A stretch of DNA of 63,085 nucleotides from Nemertoderma westbladi (taxonomy: Eukaryota > Xenacoelomorpha > Nemertodermatida > Nemertodermatidae), in assembly GCA_032718475.1 (NCBI GenBank), contig JAUCBJ010000127.1:1-63085 (forward strand). Reading direction: 5' to 3'. Made by a program: the position numbers and the translations under genes. Below the pieces are notes generated by a model, which saw only the letters and a list, made by a program, of their open reading frames with translations, ran no database searches and was not told the DNA's origin. This document shows, in pieces, positions 57,006 through 63,085 of the stretch (within the stretch, counting starts at the first letter, position 1; each line of letters begins with the position of its first letter).

Positions 57006-57880
57006 ATACAAATTGAATTGTAACTATAAGATAATCGCCTTTTTTATAGCAATTAATCTTTTTGCTTTCATTTGGTTATTTTAAAATAACTAAGATTGAT
57101 TATTTTTCATTTTTCTTTTACTAGAAATGTTTTCTAAGATATGTAGAACCTAGAAATGTTTTAAAAAGTTCCTCTGGTTGGATGTAATGTATATTCTTAA
57201 AAAAGCGAATTAAAAAAAAAAGTCAAAATGTTAATAAAAACTATTCTTAATTACATTGTTACCTTTTCGCTCGAATATACACCAAAATCGGGAGAAACAG
57301 GAGTACGTTTTTCCTTAGGGTAAAACGTAACCCATAGAAATACATCCCAGAATTTGCTTTTTTCCCGGCGAAAAAAGTAAAATAAAATATTTTTGGTGGA
57401 CTTTCTTAAATTTTATTCAATGCGTATTGCAAGAGCATCGAAGTAGAAAAGTTTGAACAAAATCCAAAATCAAAGACTAAAACGTTATTGCAACTTTATT
57501 GTCAGTAAGGCGTACTCCGAAACGGAACTCAATATCCCATATTTAGTTACGAATTGAGCAAGCAAACAAAAACAATTTAAGAATAAAATTATTATATGCG
57601 TATTACATGGGAAAAAAGTAGAACATTTTTTTTCAATATTCTCTCAAGTCTCAACCGTTTATTAACCTCGCTGCGCTCGGTAAATAAAATGCCTCCAGAA
57701 TAAAGAAGAAAAGTTATACAGTACTCTTTTCCAATGTAATAAATAATTATACACGCAGTTGCGCGCGTGTTAGGACAATTGCAACCTGGAGAATTGCGAC
57801 CGGGACCAACTTTTTTGGACTCAGCTTCATCGACTCTACAAAAGTTATCTTATATAATTTTTAATTAGCCATTTTTAGAC
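57006..57880. other. Intergenic, AT-rich, nothing recognised
   Basis: No supported gene or repeat. Confidence 0.4.
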
Positions 57881-57884
57881 CAAG

Positions 57885-58135
57885 CAGCAGCTTGGTCTAG
57901 TGTTGACATTACTGTGCTTCCGATTAGGGAGCCCTGGTTCGATCCCTAGATGGGGCAGCACTGTTTCGGCACAGTGCTTTAAATGCTGCGGCCTAGCCCA
58001 ACCCCGGCTTTCATCCTTCAGTGGTCGATAAATGGGAACCAAGGCAACTTGGGAAACAGAGTGGAAGGGTTTACTGTGTAAGATCACCCCTGGTGGTGAA
58101 CTGAACAGGCATTTCTTGGCTTAACGAGCCTAAAA
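57885..58135 (+). mobile_element. tRNA-derived SINE, best-preserved copy
   Basis: Starts AGCAGCAGCTTGGTCTAGTG (A-box-like), B-box GGTTCGATCCC at about 57938-57948, body GGCACAGTGCTTTAAATGCT and TCAGTGGTCGATAAATGGGA, tail unit AGAGTGGAAGGGTTTACTGT with AGATCACCCCTGGTGGTGAA. A single tail unit is present, showing what the 30-33 kb array was built from. Confidence 0.85.
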
Positions 58136-58299
58136 GATTCTCCCATTCAATTAGCCATTTTTATTTTAATTAATTAATTATCATACAGTATTGTTTATTA
58201 AAATTGGATAATTAGTAAAAATGATAATATTTATCAAAATTCCATAAGATAACTTTTAAAGAGCTTCTAAAGCTCGTTCGAATGAGCCAAAAACAAAGA

Positions 58300-58740
58300 A
58301 AATTGGTTGAAATATGACGGAGGAGTAGTAATTTGAAAATGAAAAATGTCATTCCGAGAAAATGCCCTTCAAAGTTTAAACCGTCCCGCCAAAATTGGCT
58401 GTCTGCGTCGTTCTGGTTGGTTAATTGTTTCTGGCACGAAGGATACACACCATCGGGCTAAAATGTTCATTACTGGGGTTTTCGGGGTCGCTGATTTCAT
58501 TTCCGATGTCAGTTTTTTGGCGGAATCTAGTCTATCTGTCTGTCTATCGGTCTTTCTTACAATTTGACGGACAGACCGTCATACGGAAAACAGTACTAAC
58601 TCGAGAACTGAAAGAGGTCTCACTAAGCGGGTTTCAGATTTATAATCCTTATTAAATTCTGCTCTAGGTTAAATGAAGAATCAACAATTTGAAAATTTTG
58701 CCCGAGGGGGTGTATACCCCCCCCCCCCCCCCCCTTAATG
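58300..58740 (+). repeat. Dispersed repeat, GACAGACAGAC family, copy ending in C-run and TTAA
   Basis: Same phrase order as the copies at 47.8 and 56.8 kb: TTTTCGGGGTCGCTGATTTC, TCCGATGTCAGTTTTTTGGC, a CTGTCTGTC run, TTACAATTTGACGGACAGAC, ACTCGAGAACTGAAAGAGGT, AGGGGGTGTATACCCC, a C-run to about 58734 and TTAA. Confidence 0.78.
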
Positions 58741-59460
58741 AGATAAGCACCTCGCCCTGTATACAAATCTGTCGACCCTATTCGTGGTACAACCAGTGTG
58801 GTAAAGGTATGTACTAGTGTGTTTTGTGCACACCCCCCCCCCCCCCCCCCTCAACTATTTTAAACTAGCTACAGTAGTTTTTGTTACTTTTTTTTAATTG
58901 TCTAGAACACTCTTCGCATGCTCTTGACAAGTTTCGTTTTTAAAAGTCTAGACGAAATTTATTACAGTATATGTTATGTTCCATGGTATTGGCTAATATG
59001 ATAACCCCCATACATGTAGACCCCTGCCCCAAACTATGGCTCATGACACACATGGGGTACTGGGTAGAGACCATTGTATGGGATGTTCCTATCGAATATT
59101 GCCATGTTTCGTTTATGTCTAGTCGAGATTTATTGAGTGTATGAATGGCCCTTCGTTTAAGATGTTGTATGTTCTCCTATCGTATATTGAGTACATAGGT
59201 AATCGATTTAGTCTACTGTAGGCCTCCAGTCCAGAATTAAGAGTTTAATAATAGCGATTTAAAAAATCTTATAGACCCCTGGCCCAACCAGATCATGGTC
59301 CTCCCAGGGTGTTGAGACTAAGGTAAAGGATTTTCCAAGCGAGACTGGACGAGTTCCGTTTAATTCTAGTCGAGCGATTTATTGAGTTTCTGTTTCGGCC
59401 AATCAGAGCGACCCATTCGAAGACCACTCTCCTGGCCCTTGGGTCTGAAAATTTGCGAGT
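58741..59460. other. Intergenic with C-homopolymer
   Basis: C-run at about 58832-58850. No gene seen. Confidence 0.4.
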
Positions 59461-59462
59461 GG

Positions 59463-60003
59463 CCTTACATTTCTGCCGTGCAATGTAAAAAGACCGCAAG
59501 TCACAAAAAGTCATTTCGAGTAAAACGCAACTTACTGTTTACAGTACCTTCAGATTGTTGGTTTAAAATGTCCGTAAATTATTAATTTTTTATAACCCCA
59601 CGCAATTGGGGGTGGAAAATTTTTCTACGTGATTATTTATCACTTTCCATTAATATTTTGACTTCAGGGTTATTTTTTGTACTTACGGTGTTTTTGCATT
59701 GTACAACCTGTATGTAATTACATATTTCAAGAAAATGACAAAACACCGCGTCGTATGACTTACTGTTTTTTTGCATAAATTTAATTAGTTGCGGTCTTTT
59801 GTATTGCACTTACGGTCTTTTACCTTTGTAACACTATACATTTGTTGACTTACGGCCTTTCCACATTGCATATCTAGAGAACTAGAGTAGATACGGTGTT
59901 CTCGATTATACCATTAGATAGAGCGCATTTTTTAGACCCTGAAAAAGTGAAATTTGGAAAAATACGACTTGCGACTTTTTACATTGCACGGCAGATTTGG
60001 CCT
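59463..60003. mobile_element. Fold-back element with repeated CTTACGGTCTTTT..CATTGCA motifs
   Basis: Left end TTCTGCCGTGCAATGTAAAA then AGACCGCAAGTC; right end is its inverse, GACTTTTTACATTGCACGGC then AGA. Between them are further copies of the core: CTTACGGTGTTTTTGCATTG (59684), GACTTACTGTTTTTTTGCAT (59757), GCGGTCTTTTGTATTGCACT (59790), CTTACGGTCTTTTACC (59810), GACTTACGGCCTTTCCACAT (59848). Non-coding. The architecture recalls the TTATCGCCCC element at 40 kb. Confidence 0.65.
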
Positions 60004-60059
60004 ATGTATCTATAGTCAAAGCCGTTTTAAATTTGATCACTCACTCATTGTCAACCCGG

Positions 60060-60190
60060 TTTTATTTTATTACTTTGACGCAAATCCCAAATCGGTGAAT
60101 TAGTATCGTCTCAATGTTAAATTATCAATTAAGGGAAAGGAACAGGTTATAGTGGCAAGTTAATGTAACCAAAACAATAAACGAATTCGA
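60060..60190 (+). repeat. Dispersed short repeat (AGGTTAC...TAACCAAAAC family), long version
   Basis: TTGACGCAAATCCCAAATCG, TCTCAATGTTAAATTATCAA, GGGAAAGGAACAGGTTATAG and TAACCAAAACAATAAACGAA, in the same order as at 39115-39235. Confidence 0.65.
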
Positions 60191-60474
60191 TTTTAATTAA
60201 TTGGTTTGCAAACTTGTTTGGTTGAAAACCAACAAATCAAGAACAATTTATATTAAAAGTCAATAAAGTATAATCTGGCGGTTTTGTTGGTTGACGACGA
60301 CCAAATCTAAACTGTATGCACTGTGAGCGATTGGTGGGCCACACCAATTTATTTGTTGATGAACAATAAATAAACTGATGAACAGAAGATTGAATACTCG
60401 GTAGTCATTGGCGGGGTTTGGAACGAATGGTGACGACAACATTAAAGCCATTTTGTTAAAAACTAAGATTTAAA

Positions 60475-60480
60475 TTTATT
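60475..60480 (-). promoter_or_regulatory. Candidate polyadenylation signal AATAAA for RNGTT
   Basis: TTTATT on the plus strand reads AATAAA for the capping-enzyme gene, about 130 bases beyond its stop codon. Position is suitable, function not shown. Confidence 0.45.
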
Positions 60481-60611
60481 TATTTCATTGCTTCTATTGA
60501 ATTGAAGAACTATACTTCAGGTCTTAATAACAAAAACTCGTTGCATTTATATTATTTATAGCTCTCCTATTGTCATAAAAAGTTAGAGCGCCAAAATTGT
60601 TAGGGAAGTGG

Positions 60612-62426
60612 TTAATTTCTTTGAGTTTGTTGAATATTTCTACTCGGTGGTGGATCACCTGTTGGCGGCGGCATTAGTTGTGACTTCAAACAGAATCGAC
60701 TCACGTAGTTTATCAAGTATTCTCTTGATATCGGGTTCGCTATACTCTTGCAGACACCCATAGCTGTGTCGTAGCTATTAGGGAAGCTCTTATCCTGACG
60801 TTCTCTTAGGAACTTCCAGGATTTAGCCGCCAGATCGTAAGTGCATTCCACGATTTTATCGTTAAGGGCCTTCAGCTCTTTGGTCGGCTTTATCCAATTG
60901 AACGGCTCTGTGTAATTACCTACGTACAACAAACATTTTGTCTCTGGTAACATCCCCGGTGTCGGTTTATCCTTAACTACTTTTAATCTGAAATCGACAG
61001 AATTTAAAACCTGAGGTTTCCATTTGAGCACAGCGCGACACCTACCGGGCGAGTATGGATCCTTCACCGGTTGAAATATCAAACCATCGATTTCGTGACT
61101 AACTTCCTTACGAAACTTATCCTGGAATAATTTAGGAACAATCGCTAAATCCCAAAAGTCCTTCATTCTTATACTAAAAGGTTCTTTATGTTTGTCTAGT
61201 TTTCCGGCTATTATGGCTCTATGTCGAGGCTCTATGATCTCCCTAGTGATACAAACAGTGCGCACAGAGAAATCCATCTTACCGACATCTTTCCCGTCGA
61301 ATTTAACGATATCATAAATGAGATATCTCGGGATCTCCTTTCCATCCACAACGTCTACGACTAATTCACCGTCCATTAGCGTCCCGGTCACGTGAGCTTC
61401 GGGTTGTTTCCGTTGCGGGAACCCAAACTGGGGAGCGTGGAACACAGAATTATCTCGATCGATAAGGAACACCTGGTTGTGGCCGTTAACTAACATCATA
61501 TACCTCGTCCCGTCGGCTTTCCAACTCACTTTGTACGGATTCCACTCTAATAACTTTATATTATCGCTATCTAGAGAAACTGGTTGACTTCCTGGGAAGT
61601 TTGCTCCATAGAATTCGCACATTCCTTGGACGCATTCCAGAATTTCGCTAAGCTTCGCCGAATCAGCGACTGGAAACACGTTGTTTACTGTGTCTGCGAA
61701 CTTTGGGTTGCTGTTGCTGCATTGCGGTTTCTTCGCTTTCCGGTTGCCGTTAACCCCGGAAGAGTTTGCTAGCGAATCTTCCGACGAGTTAGTTAAACTC
61801 GGTTGCGTTTCAACTCGACTCTGTTCGTCCCAATCCGGGGCAGTGGGGGCGATCCATGTGCTAACTGCGTCGGTGGTACCGGTATTGTACCGCTGTAACA
61901 AAGAATCGATATAGTGTTGTTTGTATATACCAGGTGGACGTGCTTCTGCGAAGTTACCCAGAGCAGCTTCCACACTCCAACCTCCTTCGTCAACTAGAAA
62001 GCAAACAATAACGAAACCAGTACGGTTGAAGCCGTGAGTACAATGCACCCCTATAACCTTATTGTGGTTATCCTGATTGCTTAAATATTTAACACATATT
62101 TTATTGAAGGTGTTTGTTTGTTCCTCTGTCGGACATTCATCTCGGCCTTTACACTTGAGTTTTAGATACGTAACTCCGATATCTTCGAAGTCCGACTTGT
62201 TGTAGAAGCGGTCGGTGTTCGTTAAGTCGATCACTAAACCGAGTGTCATTCCACGGCTCTTTACTAGAGTGTGCAGCATAGAGGGGTAGAAGCGTTCCTC
62301 CTCACTGATATCTGAGTCATATTTATTAGAAAGAGGCGTTTTGAAAGGGAGGAAACGTTCTAATATAAACTGACCACGTCTCGGGCACTGCAGCCACCTA
62401 GGGGGGAGTTTAAGGTTGGTCGCCAT
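60612..62426 (-). CDS. RNGTT: mRNA capping enzyme (RNA 5'-triphosphatase / guanylyltransferase)
   Basis: A single-exon frame of 604 residues (human 597). The nuclear bifunctional enzyme removes the terminal phosphate of nascent Pol II transcripts and adds GMP. The N-terminal triphosphatase domain has the cysteine-phosphatase site HCTHGFNRTG (Cys129, Arg135), then a Ser/Asn-rich linker (about 205-245). The guanylyltransferase follows: motif I KADGTR with nucleophile Lys303, motif III FLIDRDNSVFHAPQFGFP, TGTLMDGELVVDVVDGKEIP, motif IV SHEIDGLIFQPVKDPYSPGR, motif V AVLKWKP, and the C-terminal OB-fold region with LRERQDKSFPNSYDTAMGVC. The start is ATG 62426 (MATNLKLPPRW), not the upstream in-frame GTG. 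All catalytic residues are intact. The absence of introns is unusual for an animal RNGTT. Confidence 0.97.
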   Translation of the reverse strand: MATNLKLPPRWLQCPRRGQFILERFLPFKTPLSNKYDSDISEEERFYPSMLHTLVKSRGMTLGLVIDLTNTDRFYNKSDFEDIGVTYLKLKCKGRDECPTEEQTNTFNKICVKYLSNQDNHNKVIGVHCTHGFNRTGFVIVCFLVDEGGWSVEAALGNFAEARPPGIYKQHYIDSLLQRYNTGTTDAVSTWIAPTAPDWDEQSRVETQPSLTNSSEDSLANSSGVNGNRKAKKPQCSNSNPKFADTVNNVFPVADSAKLSEILECVQGMCEFYGANFPGSQPVSLDSDNIKLLEWNPYKVSWKADGTRYMMLVNGHNQVFLIDRDNSVFHAPQFGFPQRKQPEAHVTGTLMDGELVVDVVDGKEIPRYLIYDIVKFDGKDVGKMDFSVRTVCITREIIEPRHRAIIAGKLDKHKEPFSIRMKDFWDLAIVPKLFQDKFRKEVSHEIDGLIFQPVKDPYSPGRCRAVLKWKPQVLNSVDFRLKVVKDKPTPGMLPETKCLLYVGNYTEPFNWIKPTKELKALNDKIVECTYDLAAKSWKFLRERQDKSFPNSYDTAMGVCKSIANPISREYLINYVSRFCLKSQLMPPPTGDPPPSRNIQQTQRN

Positions 62427-63085
62427 ACTGCCATACACAGACTGCTGCTGAGTTTTGGCTGTCTCAAGTTCAAGTGACTACCGGTCTGCCACTGCCGGTA
62501 CGGGCGACAGGCTACCGAGTAACAGAGTTAGGCTATTCCAGGTATTAATATTAACGCCAAGACACAAGAACCGATCAGCTGATAGTTCAATCAGTCATTA
62601 GGCCTACCAGCATACTGCTGTACTGCAGCACTGGCCTAGGCAGACAGGAAATCTGAGGAGACTTAAAAACAACTAGAATCACTAATTTTCCTGATTGGTT
62701 TTAAACCGGGGTACCTAGCAACTGAGCAACGCCATCAGCTGGACTCAAAATGTCATATTAATTAGCAGGGACCCTTAAAAATATTCAGATTGGATTTCAC
62801 TTTCAATACATTTATTATAACTTTTATAAAATAAGATTTATTATAAATCAGAAAACGCGAACTCATAAAGATTTAGATCACCACATCCATTTCTCAGATA
62901 GTTTTGCCATGAATGGGTTTTATCAGTTAGAGTGCTACGTCAAAATTTATGTGGCCAGGTTGAAAAAACTACCATGTCCCATAACGTGACAGGATGTCCC
63001 AAACATGACATTGTGTTGGGGGCAGAAGTTAATCATGGTCAAAACATTTAATACTGACATTTAATTAATGGTTGGTGGCTACCAG
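62427..63085. other. RNGTT 5' flank
   Basis: Upstream region of the capping-enzyme gene. It contains TACTGCTGTACTGCAG at 62613-62628, a near-palindrome also found before HTATIP2 (41364) and, with one change, before EIF3J (37172). TGTCCC...GTGACA phrases near 62975-63012 resemble those in VSP intron 4. No other gene seen. Confidence 0.45.

Overview
This is a stretch of animal nuclear genome, not prokaryotic. It has a multi-exon gene with GT-AG introns, several eukaryotic housekeeping genes, an animal-type rhodopsin-family receptor, and more than half of the sequence is AT-rich repeat DNA (LINEs, tRNA-derived SINEs, MITE-like elements, minisatellites, long G/C homopolymers). A voltage-sensing phosphatase with a complete catalytic signature, together with the repeat style, suggests a marine invertebrate, possibly a deuterostome. 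I cannot name the species and that placement is an inference.

Layout. 0-1.4 kb: a broken zinc-knuckle reading frame of unknown origin. 1.4-13.4 kb: retroelement remnants, a trinucleotide-rich repeat and a hAT-type MITE. 13.4-27.5 kb: the voltage-sensing phosphatase gene (+). It has two candidate first exons (13440-14044 and 16521-16867) that both encode an N-terminus plus S1-S2 and end in the same splice phase, followed by four shared exons (19833-20000, 20974-21169, 25352-25521, 26773-27460). Its introns hold a 40-bp minisatellite, a TTAA-flanked MITE and a CR1/L2-like LINE. 27.5-37 kb: a LINE 3' half, a 3.3-kb array of 63-bp units and a fold-back element. 37.3-46.6 kb: three intact single-exon genes on the + strand, eIF3 subunit J, an HTATIP2/TIP30-like oxidoreductase and WDR46/UTP7. 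46.6-54.1 kb: MITE, degraded LINE and Penelope-like remnants, then two more minisatellites. 54.1-55.3 kb: a single-exon class A neuropeptide-type GPCR (-). 55.3-60.6 kb: more dispersed repeats. 60.6-62.4 kb: single-exon mRNA capping enzyme RNGTT (-).

The genes do not form an obvious pathway. eIF3J, WDR46 and RNGTT act in translation initiation, ribosomal small-subunit assembly and mRNA capping respectively. The VSP and the GPCR are membrane signalling proteins. Five complete protein genes here (eIF3J, HTATIP2, WDR46, GPCR, RNGTT) are intronless while the VSP is split.

The main points for a second look are: (i) alternative half-voltage-sensor first exons of the VSP; (ii) three large tandem arrays that each appear to grow out of the 3' end of a neighbouring unit (a SINE tail, a LINE tail and the C-terminus/stop codon of the GPCR); (iii) fold-back elements with arms packed with a short repeated motif; and (iv) the zinc-knuckle frame broken by one stop and two frame changes. 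All calls are by eye. No alignments, RNA data or searches were available.
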